Shown piece after piece: positions 37,766 through 47,563 of a stretch of 64,000 bases of DNA. The notes below the pieces were generated by a model, which saw only the letters and a list, made by a program, of their open reading frames with translations, ran no database searches and was not told the DNA's origin. This DNA is from Terasakiispira papahanaumokuakeensis (GTDB lineage Bacteria > Pseudomonadota > Gammaproteobacteria > Pseudomonadales > Halomonadaceae), in assembly GCF_001709345.1 (NCBI RefSeq), contig NZ_MDTQ01000001.1, positions 2,393,202 through 2,457,201 of the forward strand, read 5' to 3'. The translations under genes were made by a program, and so were the position numbers. Numbering within the stretch: the stretch's first letter is position 1; each line of letters begins with the position of its first letter.

Positions 37766-37796
37766 AAGGCTCGCGAAAAATCGCGAGCCTTTCTAT
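37766..37796. terminator. Intrinsic terminator between rmf and pyrD
   Basis: An 11-bp perfect stem (AAGGCTCGCGA / TCGCGAGCCTT) with loop AAAA and a short T-containing tail, between convergent genes. Confidence 0.85.
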
Positions 37797-37810
37797 ATTC
37801 GATTCAATCA

Positions 37811-37842
37811 ATATCCAATCCAACCTATATCCAATCCAACTC
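37811..37842. repeat. Two-copy 16-bp repeat
   Basis: ATATCCAATCCAACCT (37811) and ATATCCAATCCAACTC (37827) stand head to tail in the rmf-pyrD gap. A further ATTCAATCA precedes them. Confidence 0.75.
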
Positions 37843-37893
37843 ACTATATTGACCACCCATTAAGATCTGACCCTCGTTAGGATCTCATCCTAG

Positions 37894-38925
37894 TTAAGCG
37901 TTTGCATCACCAAGCCCTGCCAGTGCCTCAGCACAAGACTGAACCAGTTGCGGGCCTTCGTAAATTAATCCCGTATATAGCTGTACCAAACGGGCACCCG
38001 CTTGAATTTTGGCCGCCGCATCTTGCGCACAATGAATACCCCCGACGCCAATAATCGGTAAATCATTTTCTAAGGCATCGGCCAGCACACGGATGACTTC
38101 GGTTGAGGCGTCGGTCAAAGGGCGACCTGAGAGCCCCCCTTGCTCATCCCCATGGCGCAACCCCGTCACCTGTGTTTTATCCAGCGTGGTATTGGTGGCA
38201 ATCACGCCATCAATCTTTAAGGCTCGCAAGGTCTGTGCCACCGCCCGAATCTCATCGTCGTCCATATCGGGGGCAATCTTGACAGCAATCGGCACATAAC
38301 GCCCATATTGATCCGCTAAGGCAGCTTGCTCAGCCTTCAACGGTGCCAGCAATTCACGCAAAGTATCGCCACTTTGGAGGCTACGCAGGCCCGGTGTATT
38401 GGGAGAAGAAATATTGACAGTGACGTAATCCGCATCGGCATAAACGGCACGCAACCCCGTCCGATAGTCATCCAACGCTTGGGCCACGGGCGTCGTCAAA
38501 TTCTTACCAATATTAATCCCCAGCAGGCCCTCATAATGACGCTTGCGTACCTGCTGAACCAAGTGATCAACACCTTTATTGTTGAACCCCATACGATTAA
38601 TAATGGCGCCCTCTTCGGGTATCCGAAACAAACGCGGCTTCGGATTACCGGGTTGAGGTCGGGGCGTCACCGTGCCCACTTCGACAAATCCAAAGCCTAA
38701 ACGTCCCAGACTATCCAGATGATCGGCGTTTTTATCTAGACCCGCGGCTAACCCCACCGCATTAGGAAACGTCAGCCCCATCACTTGCACCGGCGCATAC
38801 ACCGGTTCGGGTAAACCGATCCCGAGCAGATGCAACCGATTGGCGGCATTCAGCATATCTAATGACAGCTCATGGGCTGCTTCCCCGGAAAGACGAAACA
38901 GCAGGTTACGCGCCAGACGATACAT
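37894..38925 (-). CDS. pyrD: Dihydroorotate dehydrogenase (quinone), class 2
   Basis: PyrD oxidises dihydroorotate to orotate in pyrimidine synthesis, passing electrons from FMN to quinone at the inner membrane. The 343-residue protein has the class 2 N-terminal membrane-binding helices (MYRLARNLLFRLSGEAAHELSLDML), the GLAAGLDKNAD motif, and the catalytic serine region NISSPNTPGLRSLQ that distinguishes class 2 from class 1. The ATG at 38925 has GAGG six bases upstream; the frame from 39021 is too long for the family. Confidence 0.95.
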   Translation of the reverse strand: MYRLARNLLFRLSGEAAHELSLDMLNAANRLHLLGIGLPEPVYAPVQVMGLTFPNAVGLAAGLDKNADHLDSLGRLGFGFVEVGTVTPRPQPGNPKPRLFRIPEEGAIINRMGFNNKGVDHLVQQVRKRHYEGLLGINIGKNLTTPVAQALDDYRTGLRAVYADADYVTVNISSPNTPGLRSLQSGDTLRELLAPLKAEQAALADQYGRYVPIAVKIAPDMDDDEIRAVAQTLRALKIDGVIATNTTLDKTQVTGLRHGDEQGGLSGRPLTDASTEVIRVLADALENDLPIIGVGGIHCAQDAAAKIQAGARLVQLYTGLIYEGPQLVQSCAEALAGLGDANA

Positions 38926-39150
38926 GACGATCCTCACCTCTTGGTCTAAACAATCATCTACCCACGCTGATATCACCGAGCCCAGGGAATCATAAAAACA
39001 GGGGGTGTCCAGAGGGGTCATAAAAACGGGGGGAGTATAGCAGGATACACCTGCTCAGCGGGTCTTTCTGGTGTCGAAAAGTATCGAATTCACACAAGTC
39101 AACTCATCACAATCAAAGTGCTTGACTTGGGCACCTTCATTTCATTCCCG

Positions 39151-39384
39151 CTAAGACGAGACACGCTGGATATCTTCAAAGCGCCCTTCGTCAGTGAAGC
39201 GAATACGAAAAATACCGGAAACACCTTGCGGGCCGACGATCCGATGTAATACAGAAGCAGGGAATTGAATACGACGCCCTTCAATACTTTGCGCCATCAC
39301 CCAATGACTACCACCCTGATAGTAGCGCAAGCATTGCTCACGCGTGAGGTCCAACCGAATCAGAATACTTTGCATGGAGGTCAT
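39151..39384 (-). CDS. DUF2835 family small protein
   Basis: A 77-residue protein whose pattern (LTREQCLRYYQGGSHWVMAQSIEGRRIQFPASVLHRIVGPQGVSGIFRIRFTDEGRF) matches the gammaproteobacterial DUF2835 family. Function is unknown. It is cytoplasmic by sequence, with a compact beta-rich pattern. Two in-frame ATGs (39384 and 39375) are possible and neither has a good ribosome-binding site. It follows gdhB on the same strand after a terminator, so it is probably separately expressed. Confidence 0.82.
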   Translation of the reverse strand: MTSMQSILIRLDLTREQCLRYYQGGSHWVMAQSIEGRRIQFPASVLHRIVGPQGVSGIFRIRFTDEGRFEDIQRVSS

Positions 39385-39505
39385 TCAGACAAGAGTCATT
39401 GTTATATGCGACACCGGCCCCACCCTGACAGACCAATGGCACATGCCCAGCATAGGCTGATACCACCGGCCCACACGTTCCAAAGCGCATCATAAAATGA
39501 TTGGG

Positions 39506-39544
39506 CACAAAAAACAGCGCCCCTTATTCAATAAGAGGCGCTGT
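39506..39544 (-). terminator. Intrinsic terminator after gdhB
   Basis: A 15-bp stem with one mismatch (ACAGCGCCTCTTATT / AATAAGGGGCGCTGT on the minus strand), followed by seven T, about 45 bp past the gdhB stop. Confidence 0.9.
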
Positions 39545-39587
39545 CATCACGATACCATGCCTATTTTAGTCAGGTGAACCCAGCGGT

Positions 39588-42500
39588 TCAGCCATCGGCA
39601 TCACTGATCGCAAGAGTCGCTAATTGACGCATCGCGACAGCAAACAACGGATATCCAACATGGCTACCGCCACCGCGTACATCCTCCAGCAATTGAGACC
39701 AGTGATCCACTTGCATGGCATGGCGGGTTTCCCACTGAGTCAGACGATCCTCTAGATCGGGCGCCCCTTCATCCAAGGTCAACAAACTTACCGCAAGTGC
39801 ACGCTGACGATCATCCAGCTCATCACGATAGGTTTCGCGCGCCATGGCTTCCCACTGGTCATGGACCTCCAGACCCACAATTTGCTGATTCAACCAGGGG
39901 AGCGACAGCTTCTCACCAATCAGGAAGTAAGCTTCAGCCACTTGCGGTAACTTAGCGCCGGTATCGCGCTCGGCTTGAATGATATTCAAGGCGTTATACA
40001 GGTGCTGAATCCCAGCCAAGCGTCCAGCCAGTTCTGCTGGCACGTCAGCCGCGACTAACTGCTCGTGACGCGTTTTCCAATCGGATAAAGCCTCACCGCT
40101 GAGACGCTCACCGATCAACTCAGCAATCATGCGCACCTTAGGCGTAAAGTGATCCACCGCTTCTCGAATACTGAGACCCGCAAAACGATGGCGCACAAAC
40201 CAGCGTGTTGAGCGGCGCATCATCCGTGTCAATTGATGCATCATCTGCAGCTGCAGACCAGACTCAACCTTGTGATCTAATGCTTCGAGTGCATCCCACA
40301 AAGCCGGAATATCAAACACATCACGCGCAACGACATAGCCACGCACAATATCAGGAATCGTCAGGCTGGCCGTATCTTGCAAACGATGCACAAAAGTGAT
40401 GCCCATATGATCAACCAATTGGTTGGTCAACATAGTGGCCACCAGTTCACGTTTCAGACGGTGCTCAGTTAAACGATCACCAAACCGTTCACGCAGCGCT
40501 TCAGGGAAGGCACGACTGAGCATCTGTTCAGAGAGCCAATGATCTTCCGGCACATCTGAGGCCAACAACGAAGCCTTGATGTCACTTTTAGCATAAGCCA
40601 GCAACACCGCCAGTTCAGGCCGCGTCATGCCTAGACCTTCAGCTTCACGCTCAGCCAACTCATCATCCGAAGGCAAAAACTCAAGCTCTCGATCCAACTG
40701 ACCATCATGCTCAAGATCATCAATCATACGGCGGTAATGACTGACCCCTTCACGCGAGCCAAACTCCGCCACCGCCAACGCCTGGGCCTGAGTATAACTA
40801 TCGTTTAAGACCAGCTCAGCGACTTCATCGGTCATGTCTTCCAGCAATTGATTACGCTGCTTCAGCGTCAAATCACCATTGCTGACGACCTGGTTAAGCA
40901 TGATTTTGATGTTCACTTCGTGGTCTGAACAGTTCACACCACCGGCATTATCGATAAAGTCGGTATACAGACGTACACCGGCTTTGGCCGCTTCGATACG
41001 CGCCCGCTGCGTCAGCCCTAAGTTACCGCCTTCGCCAACAACGCGACAACGTAACTGGTTAGCATCAATCCGCAACGTATCATTGGCTTTATCCCCCACC
41101 TCCGCATGAGTTTCATCATGCGCTTTGACATAGGTGCCAATCCCGCCATTCCAGACCAAGTCCACCGGCGACCGCAGCAGTGCCGATATCAGCTCATTAG
41201 GCGTCAAACGATCCGCCTTGATTTCAAAGCAAGCTTTCATCTCCGGCGTAACCACAATGCTCTTGGCCTCGCGAGAGAAAACGCCACCACCCTTAGAAAT
41301 CAAATCAGCCGGATAGTCATCCCAACCACTTTTCGGTCCCGCAAATAATTGCTGGCGAGCCTTGAAACTGGCCGTCACATCGGGGTTAGGATCAATAAAG
41401 ATATGCTTATGGTTAAAGGCCCCAACCAGTTTGATCTGGTCAGAGAGCAGCATGCCGTTACCGAACACATCGCCGCCCATATCACCAATCCCGACAACAC
41501 TGAAAGGCTCACGCTGAACATCGTGCCCCATTTCTCGGAAATGGCGTTGCACTGACACCCAGGCACCGCGAGCGGTAATCCCCATTTTCTTATGGTCATA
41601 CCCCTGCGAGCCCCCGGATGCAAAAGCATCACCGAGCCAGAAGCCATATTCTTCAGCGATACCATTGGCAATATCAGAGAAGGTCGCGGTGCCTTTATCA
41701 GCGGCGACCACGAGATAGGGATCATCTTCATCATGACGTAACACTTGAGCGGGCGGTAAGATCGCATCGCCATCAAGATTATCCGTGATATCCAATAAGC
41801 CTCGAATAAAGGTCTTATAGCACTCGATCCCTTCCGCCAGGAAAGCCTCTCGGTCACTGGCATCCGGCAGGCGTTTGCAGACAAAGCCCCCTTTGGCACC
41901 GGCAGGAACAATCACCGCATTTTTCACCTGCTGAGCTTTCACTAGCCCCAATACTTCGGTACGGAAATCCTCATGTCGATCCGACCAACGCAAACCACCA
42001 CGGGCAACTTTACTGCCACGCAGATGCACCCCTTCAACACGCGGAGAATAAACAAAGATTTCAAACATCGGCCGCGGCTTAGGCATATCACTGATATGAC
42101 GCGGCTCTAACTTAAAGCTGATATAAGGCTTAGCTCGACCTTCAGCATAGGGCTGATAGAAATTGGTCCGCAAGGTGGCCTGAATCAACTCTAAATAACG
42201 GCGCAAAATACGATCTTCAGACAGGCTGGCGACTTTCTCCAGGCCCTGCTCAATACGCGATACACACTGGCTTTCGGCAGCTTCTGACTGCGTTTTTTCC
42301 GGGTCGAAACGCATATCAAACAAGGTCACCAGATCACGTGTAATGTCGCCATGCAGGCTTAAGGTGTTGGCAATATAATCCTGCGAAAAAGAAAACCCAA
42401 TCTGCTTCATGTAGCGTGCATAAGCCCGCAACATCGCGACATGCCGCCAATCAAGATGAGCCGCTAAGACCAGACGGTTAAAGCTGTCATTTTCAGCTTC

Positions 42501-44420
42501 ACCGAGCCAGATATGCAGGAAAGCCCGGTGAAAAATATCCCGCACCTGGGCCAGGTCAAGATCGCCGGTATAGGATAAGGAGAAGTCATGAATCCAGCAG
42601 TCACTGTCACTGCGACTAATTTCATAAGGCCGCTCACCGAGTACCCGAAGCCCCAAGTGCTCCATCACCGGTAGCACATCAGACAAAGGAACAGGCTCAT
42701 GCTGTTTGAAGACTTTAAACCGCAGCTGGTCGGCATCTTCGACATTGCGATAAAGCGTTAAGCTAATCGAATCGCCCGCATCCAAGGCGTCCATATGACT
42801 GATATCAAAGACCGCATTGCGGGCATTGAAATCTTCACGATAAGCCGCAGGAAATGCCTCACGATAGCGTCGCGCATAAGCATTGGCTTTCTCTTCGCCA
42901 TAGCCATCGATCAACGCATTATGCAACGCATCATCCCAAGAGCGGGCGATCTGAGTGATCCGCTGCTCGAGCTCATCCAGATCGACCTCAATCGGCTGAT
43001 CACTGTTAAAGCGCATAATAAATTGAATACGCGCCAGCACCGATTCCGATAAATAGGTATTAAAATCAATAAACTCTGCATCCAGCTCTTCACACAGCAA
43101 ACGTTGAATGCGTTGACGCAATTCAGTACCAAACACATCGCGCGGCACATACACCAGCGCCGAATAGTGACGGGCATAAGGATCAGTCCGCAGAAAGACA
43201 CGGACCAATCGACGCTCACGCATATTGAAAATACTCAGCGCCGTCTGCGTCAGCTCCTGAGTATCAATTTGGAAGAGATCATCACGCGGATAAACTTCCA
43301 GAATCTGTAATAACTGCTTGCCATTATGACCCGACAGGCTCAGCCCGGCCTGTTCTAATACCGCATGAATCTTGCGTCGCAATACGGGAATAGCGCGAGG
43401 AGTCTGGTTATACACTGTGGCCGTATAAAGCCCCAGGATATGACGCTCACCAATCACTTCACCTTGCGCATTGAACCGCTTAATCGAAATATAATCAGGA
43501 TAAGCAGGACGATGTACCCGCGCCATATTGGGCGCCTTGGCAAAGTTCAGCAACTCCGGAATCAGCACAAATTGATGCTCATCCAAAGATAAAGAATCCA
43601 GGCTCTGTGCTGAATAACGCGGGTCATCTAATTTAAAGACCCCCTGCTCACTGCCTTCAACCTTAACCAGTTTACGCTCACCATTGATCACCTGAACGTC
43701 ATAATCATCGGCGCCCAGGAAAGTAAAGTGATCATCCGTCAACCATTTCAAGAAAGTCGCGGCTTCTTCAACATCTGAGGCTTGTAATTGTGGCGGTGGG
43801 GTTTCACTCAACTCATTGGCCAAGACCAAGGCCTGATCCCGCATAACGGCAAAGTCATCGACCACGACATGGACTTCGCGCAGCGTCTTCAGCAGATCTT
43901 CTCGCAGCCCTTCCAGCTCCTGCTCGTCGCTACAGCGATCAATTTCCATATAGATCACGGATTCCAGCGCACTCGACTCCAAAGTTTCCTGAGGCGCCGC
44001 CAGATGCGCTAACTCACCGGACTGGCGCTGTACACGCAACACCGCGTTGTGAATCGTATGCAGTGTTAAGCCATGTTGATTCAATGCAATTCTCAGTGAA
44101 TCAACCAAAAATGGCATATCCACATTCAACACCTGAATCACCGTGTGAGACGACTGCCAGCCATCTCGCTCAAACTCAGGATTAAATACTTTCAGCTTGG
44201 ATTGATCACCGTCAAAATCTTGTAGGAATTGCCACAGCGACAAGGTCGTGCCGTACAGCGCCTCATTAGACCATGCTGCCAATTCGTCATAAGCCGCACT
44301 TTTATAAAGGTGAAGTGCAAAAGCCTTGATTTGCTCACAAGTCTCCTGCGGCAAACGTTTGGACAAAGGCTCTTCTAACGTTTCAATCAATTCTGACAAG
44401 GCGCTATGGGATGTTTGCAT
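39588..44420 (-). CDS. gdhB: NAD-specific glutamate dehydrogenase, large (180 kDa) type
   Basis: A 1,610-residue enzyme of the large L-GDH class, as in Pseudomonas (about 1,620 residues), which catabolises glutamate to 2-oxoglutarate and ammonia with NAD. The N-terminal third carries regulatory ACT-like regions. The central catalytic domain shows RGSKVARGGLRWSDRHEDFRTE, the lysine-containing VIVPAGAKGGFV and the NAD-binding VVGIGDMGGDVFGNGML. A long C-terminal helical domain follows. It is one uninterrupted frame, monocistronic, with its own terminator. Confidence 0.96.
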   Translation of the reverse strand: MQTSHSALSELIETLEEPLSKRLPQETCEQIKAFALHLYKSAAYDELAAWSNEALYGTTLSLWQFLQDFDGDQSKLKVFNPEFERDGWQSSHTVIQVLNVDMPFLVDSLRIALNQHGLTLHTIHNAVLRVQRQSGELAHLAAPQETLESSALESVIYMEIDRCSDEQELEGLREDLLKTLREVHVVVDDFAVMRDQALVLANELSETPPPQLQASDVEEAATFLKWLTDDHFTFLGADDYDVQVINGERKLVKVEGSEQGVFKLDDPRYSAQSLDSLSLDEHQFVLIPELLNFAKAPNMARVHRPAYPDYISIKRFNAQGEVIGERHILGLYTATVYNQTPRAIPVLRRKIHAVLEQAGLSLSGHNGKQLLQILEVYPRDDLFQIDTQELTQTALSIFNMRERRLVRVFLRTDPYARHYSALVYVPRDVFGTELRQRIQRLLCEELDAEFIDFNTYLSESVLARIQFIMRFNSDQPIEVDLDELEQRITQIARSWDDALHNALIDGYGEEKANAYARRYREAFPAAYREDFNARNAVFDISHMDALDAGDSISLTLYRNVEDADQLRFKVFKQHEPVPLSDVLPVMEHLGLRVLGERPYEISRSDSDCWIHDFSLSYTGDLDLAQVRDIFHRAFLHIWLGEAENDSFNRLVLAAHLDWRHVAMLRAYARYMKQIGFSFSQDYIANTLSLHGDITRDLVTLFDMRFDPEKTQSEAAESQCVSRIEQGLEKVASLSEDRILRRYLELIQATLRTNFYQPYAEGRAKPYISFKLEPRHISDMPKPRPMFEIFVYSPRVEGVHLRGSKVARGGLRWSDRHEDFRTEVLGLVKAQQVKNAVIVPAGAKGGFVCKRLPDASDREAFLAEGIECYKTFIRGLLDITDNLDGDAILPPAQVLRHDEDDPYLVVAADKGTATFSDIANGIAEEYGFWLGDAFASGGSQGYDHKKMGITARGAWVSVQRHFREMGHDVQREPFSVVGIGDMGGDVFGNGMLLSDQIKLVGAFNHKHIFIDPNPDVTASFKARQQLFAGPKSGWDDYPADLISKGGGVFSREAKSIVVTPEMKACFEIKADRLTPNELISALLRSPVDLVWNGGIGTYVKAHDETHAEVGDKANDTLRIDANQLRCRVVGEGGNLGLTQRARIEAAKAGVRLYTDFIDNAGGVNCSDHEVNIKIMLNQVVSNGDLTLKQRNQLLEDMTDEVAELVLNDSYTQAQALAVAEFGSREGVSHYRRMIDDLEHDGQLDRELEFLPSDDELAEREAEGLGMTRPELAVLLAYAKSDIKASLLASDVPEDHWLSEQMLSRAFPEALRERFGDRLTEHRLKRELVATMLTNQLVDHMGITFVHRLQDTASLTIPDIVRGYVVARDVFDIPALWDALEALDHKVESGLQLQMMHQLTRMMRRSTRWFVRHRFAGLSIREAVDHFTPKVRMIAELIGERLSGEALSDWKTRHEQLVAADVPAELAGRLAGIQHLYNALNIIQAERDTGAKLPQVAEAYFLIGEKLSLPWLNQQIVGLEVHDQWEAMARETYRDELDDRQRALAVSLLTLDEGAPDLEDRLTQWETRHAMQVDHWSQLLEDVRGGGSHVGYPLFAVAMRQLATLAISDADG

Positions 44421-44911
44421 GCGTTATATCTCCAGTCTCTTGGAGCTGTAATGTAAAGACGGTAAGGCGAACCAAAATCAAATTGCGTTTTTTTAATTTA
44501 GTGCGCTTTCAGCTTCCGAGTTCTACCGCTTTCTAATCACCAAATTTCAAACCAATACCACCTGCTCACCGGGAGGTCATGTGTATTCACCCCCACACTA
44601 CTGCCTATTCTCTGCCACGCCAATGACTTCAATACCCTGAGTGGCAGGTCTACTGCCCTGTGCCTAGCGCAAGAAACTCATCATGGCCAGTCATACGCTA
44701 GAAAAGAACAGGCAAACCCGATAGGCTTGGATCATTTCGTGGCGCATGTCGTGACTTGGCGACTGATCATCTGACAGCAGCAATGAACCTAGAGGCTCGA
44801 TTCCGATGCCTATGCTATGACAGGTGTTATCATCCCGCACTCAACATGCACTCTACGCATAACAAATGCCAATCGAAGCACAGGCTGTTACGCAAGGATA
44901 GACAACTGACC
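44421..44911. other. Divergent intergenic region gdhB - moxR
   Basis: About 490 bp between divergent genes. An in-frame extension upstream of moxR (from 44756) is open but lacks a ribosome-binding site and family similarity. I see no clear promoter, repeat or RNA. Confidence 0.5.
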
Positions 44912-45889
44912 ATGAGCGTTCATCAGGCCTTTATTGATCTAAAAACAGAACTTGAGCAACAAATCATTGGGCAGCAAGCGCTCATCGAGCGGCTGCTAAT
45001 TGCATTGCTGGCGGATGGACACTTACTCGTAGAAGGTGCGCCGGGTCTCGCTAAAACTCGTGCGATCAAAGCACTGGCAGAACGACTTGATGTTGGCTTT
45101 CAACGTATTCAATTTACCCCAGACCTGTTACCGGCGGACTTAACCGGCACCGAGGTCTTTCATCCAGACAAAGGGGAGTTTAGCCTCCGCCCGGGTCCGA
45201 TCTTTCATGATTTTCTGCTGGCCGATGAAATCAACCGGGCGCCCGCCAAAGTACAATCGGCGTTGCTGGAAGCGATGGCTGAGCGGCAAGTCAGTATCGC
45301 CGGGCGCACTCTGCCTTTGGGCGATGTGTTCTTGGTCATGGCCACACAAAACCCGCTTGAGCAAGAAGGCACTTATCCACTCCCTGAAGCACAGCTCGAT
45401 CGTTTTCTGATGCATGTCTGGATCGACTACCCCGACAGTGCAGAAGAGTTAGCCATTATGCGACTGGTGCGCAAAGAGTTGCTACAACGCCAACAAGCCG
45501 ATCACAGCGCCCACCCGACTTGGGACAAGATGCCACGTGAAGCCATCCTTGATGCCCGCCAGCAAGTGCTTAACCTCCATATGGCCGAAGCCGTCGAGCA
45601 TTACATTGTGGCTTTGGTACAAGCAACACGACGACCCGAAGTCTATGATGAGCAATTGGCCCAATGGCTACGTTTTGGCGCTAGCCCTCGTGCAGTGCTC
45701 GCTTTAGAAAGATGCAGCCGTGCACGCGCCTGGCTGGCTGGGCGCGACCATGTACTACCGGAGGATGTTCAAGTCCTGGCCGCCGATATCTTACGTCACC
45801 GGCTACTGCGTGATTACAGCGCTGAAGCAGAAGGTATCTCGTTGGATAGCATCATTCAGCGCCTCTTGGCACTGGTGCCTGTCGCCTAA
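44912..45889 (+). CDS. MoxR-family AAA+ ATPase
   Basis: A 325-residue MoxR chaperone-like ATPase. Walker A is GAPGLAKT, Walker B is LLADEINRAPAKVQSALLEAM, and sensor 1 is VMATQNPLEQEGTYPLPEAQLDRF. MoxR proteins act with VWA-domain partners in assembling or activating complexes. The start at 44912 (MSVHQAFIDL) fits the family length. The next gene begins 7 bp after its stop. It heads a six-gene operon (MoxR, DUF58, DUF4381, two VWA proteins, BatD) resembling the Bat (Bacteroides aerotolerance) loci. Confidence 0.92.
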   Translation: MSVHQAFIDLKTELEQQIIGQQALIERLLIALLADGHLLVEGAPGLAKTRAIKALAERLDVGFQRIQFTPDLLPADLTGTEVFHPDKGEFSLRPGPIFHDFLLADEINRAPAKVQSALLEAMAERQVSIAGRTLPLGDVFLVMATQNPLEQEGTYPLPEAQLDRFLMHVWIDYPDSAEELAIMRLVRKELLQRQQADHSAHPTWDKMPREAILDARQQVLNLHMAEAVEHYIVALVQATRRPEVYDEQLAQWLRFGASPRAVLALERCSRARAWLAGRDHVLPEDVQVLAADILRHRLLRDYSAEAEGISLDSIIQRLLALVPVA

Positions 45890-45896
45890 ACGGGGA

Positions 45897-46910
45897 ATGT
45901 TTGTGCTCTCAACCGGATGGTTCAAGTCATTAGCGTTCAAGCGCTGGGCAAAACCACAAGGGTCACAAGGGGATGAAGTGGGAGCCGCTTCATACCGCTC
46001 GTCACCCTCCGCCTCTGCGCTGTCAGATGTCCCCGTCGAAGTGACCTTTCAGGATCTCTGCCAATGGCGTGCTCAGGCCCCGCTACTTCCCTTGTCGCGA
46101 CTCCTGGCCCATGCGGCTCGGATTCCAGGACAACATCTATCGCCTCGTTTTGGTCGAGGCATGGATTTCAAGGAGTCACGCATTTATCAACCCGGTGATG
46201 ATCCCCGTCACCTGGATTGGAAACTGACTGCTCGAACCGGCCGCCCCCATACCAAGCTCTACCACGAAGAGCGTGAACGCCCAGTTCATTTATTTATTGA
46301 TCAAGCTTCCCATCTTCAGTTTGGCCGTTGTGCCAGTAAAGCCGTGCTCGCCGCCAATACTGCGGCACTGCTGGCCTGGGCGTTACTGATCCAAGGTGAA
46401 CGCATTGGGGGCGCCGTGAGAGGCTCCCAGAGTGAAAGCTGGCTCCCGATCCGACGAGGGGAAAGCGCCGTTGTACAGTTATTGCACCAGCTGGTACAGC
46501 ACAATCAACAGCTTAGCGCCCTGACACCGGCTGTTCCTGGCGCACTGGATGCCCACTTACAACAGTTGCCGCAACATTGCTCTCGGGATACGTTGATTTT
46601 TCTGATCAGTGATTTTCGCGACCTAGGGCATTACACCCTGCTCAAGCGCTTGGCTCACCAGCATCGACTGGTGCTGATTCACCTGATTGACCCCTTGGAT
46701 GAGGCATTACCCGCCATCAATGCCCCCATCGATCAAGGATTGGGCCCTCAACCCCTAAATACTCAAGCGCGGCAACACTGGCAACAACAGCACAAAAGGC
46801 ACCGGCAACAGCTCGCACAACAAGTTTTAGGCTCAGGCGGCTATCTGGCGCTACGCAGTGATCAACCGCTACTGAGACAGCTCTCGGGTGATATTGCTGA
46901 AACCAGTTAA
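45897..46910 (+). CDS. DUF58 domain protein
   Basis: A 337-residue protein with the DUF58 core GRGMDFKESRIYQPGDDPRHLDWKLTARTGRPHTKLYHEERE and a degenerate VWA-like C-terminal half (TLIFLISDFRDLGHYTLLKRL). It always accompanies MoxR and VWA genes. The start is taken as ATG 45897. A GTG at 45903 is equally plausible because the GGGGA ribosome-binding site is then better spaced. Second gene of the MoxR operon. Confidence 0.9.
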   Translation: MFVLSTGWFKSLAFKRWAKPQGSQGDEVGAASYRSSPSASALSDVPVEVTFQDLCQWRAQAPLLPLSRLLAHAARIPGQHLSPRFGRGMDFKESRIYQPGDDPRHLDWKLTARTGRPHTKLYHEERERPVHLFIDQASHLQFGRCASKAVLAANTAALLAWALLIQGERIGGAVRGSQSESWLPIRRGESAVVQLLHQLVQHNQQLSALTPAVPGALDAHLQQLPQHCSRDTLIFLISDFRDLGHYTLLKRLAHQHRLVLIHLIDPLDEALPAINAPIDQGLGPQPLNTQARQHWQQQHKRHRQQLAQQVLGSGGYLALRSDQPLLRQLSGDIAETS

Positions 46911-47095
46911 AACGGCCGAAAATCCAGAACAAATTTATCAAGACCCGTGATAACGATCCTATGGCAAGGCCTATCACCCCATGCGCTGTTCATACAAAGC
47001 GTGTTCAAACCACACTGTTCACACAACACAACACTGCAAGCCGCAACAAAGAGGTAAACTCAAGGCATTAAGTGTAATGATGATTTTGAAGGCCC

Positions 47096-47563
47096 ATGAA
47101 AGAAGATACGCTAACCCTACTTAACCCGCTCGTGCCCCCTCAGTCTCCAGGACTTTGGCCCCCCGGACCGCTGACCTGGCTGGTCATCGCCAGTCTCTTG
47201 CTGGCGTTCATCGCCATGTTATGCTGGCGTCACTATAATGCGACTCGGCTGCGCCGTTATGCCTATCAAGAGCTGGACAGCATTCGTGAACGGCATGCCG
47301 CCCATTTGAACAATGCGCGTTATCTCTATGAACTGAATTTGTTGCTGAGACGGCTGGCCGTGCGTAATTTTCGTCGTGAGCACGTCGCCGCTTTAACCGG
47401 TAGCGACTGGCTGACTTTTTTGGATAATAGCTTGAACACTCACGAGTTTTCTCAAGGCTGCGGCCATGTCCTCGCCCATGGCGCTTATAAAGCTGAGCCC
47501 GGTCAACTGGATACTGCGGCCCTTCATCAGCTGGTCAGATCATGGATCAAGCACCAAACCTGA
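47096..47563 (+). CDS. DUF4381 membrane protein
   Basis: A 155-residue protein with one membrane helix (about residues 23-43) preceded by the proline-rich LVPPQSPGLWPPGPLTWLV stretch typical of DUF4381. A helical cytoplasmic region follows (LRRLAVRNFRREHVAALTGSDWLTFLD). The family occurs only in Bat-type operons; its role is unknown. It overlaps the next gene by 22 bp, pointing to coupled translation. A 185-bp gap without a recognisable terminator separates it from the DUF58 gene. Confidence 0.88.
   Translation: MKEDTLTLLNPLVPPQSPGLWPPGPLTWLVIASLLLAFIAMLCWRHYNATRLRRYAYQELDSIRERHAAHLNNARYLYELNLLLRRLAVRNFRREHVAALTGSDWLTFLDNSLNTHEFSQGCGHVLAHGAYKAEPGQLDTAALHQLVRSWIKHQT

Larger units (their letters stand above)
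37557..37893. other. Intergenic region between rmf and pyrD
   Basis: A 337-bp convergent region. It contains two short tandem arrays (37655 and 37811) and one strong hairpin terminator (37766), with no open frame worth calling. Confidence 0.6.

Noticed and set aside
43104-44012. Plus-strand ORFs inside gdhB
   Set aside because: They are antisense shadows of a single intact 1,610-codon gene and lack ribosome-binding sites and domains.
44756-44911. 52-residue N-terminal extension of MoxR
   Set aside because: Not similar to MoxR proteins, cysteine- and histidine-rich by chance composition, and no ribosome-binding site at its start.
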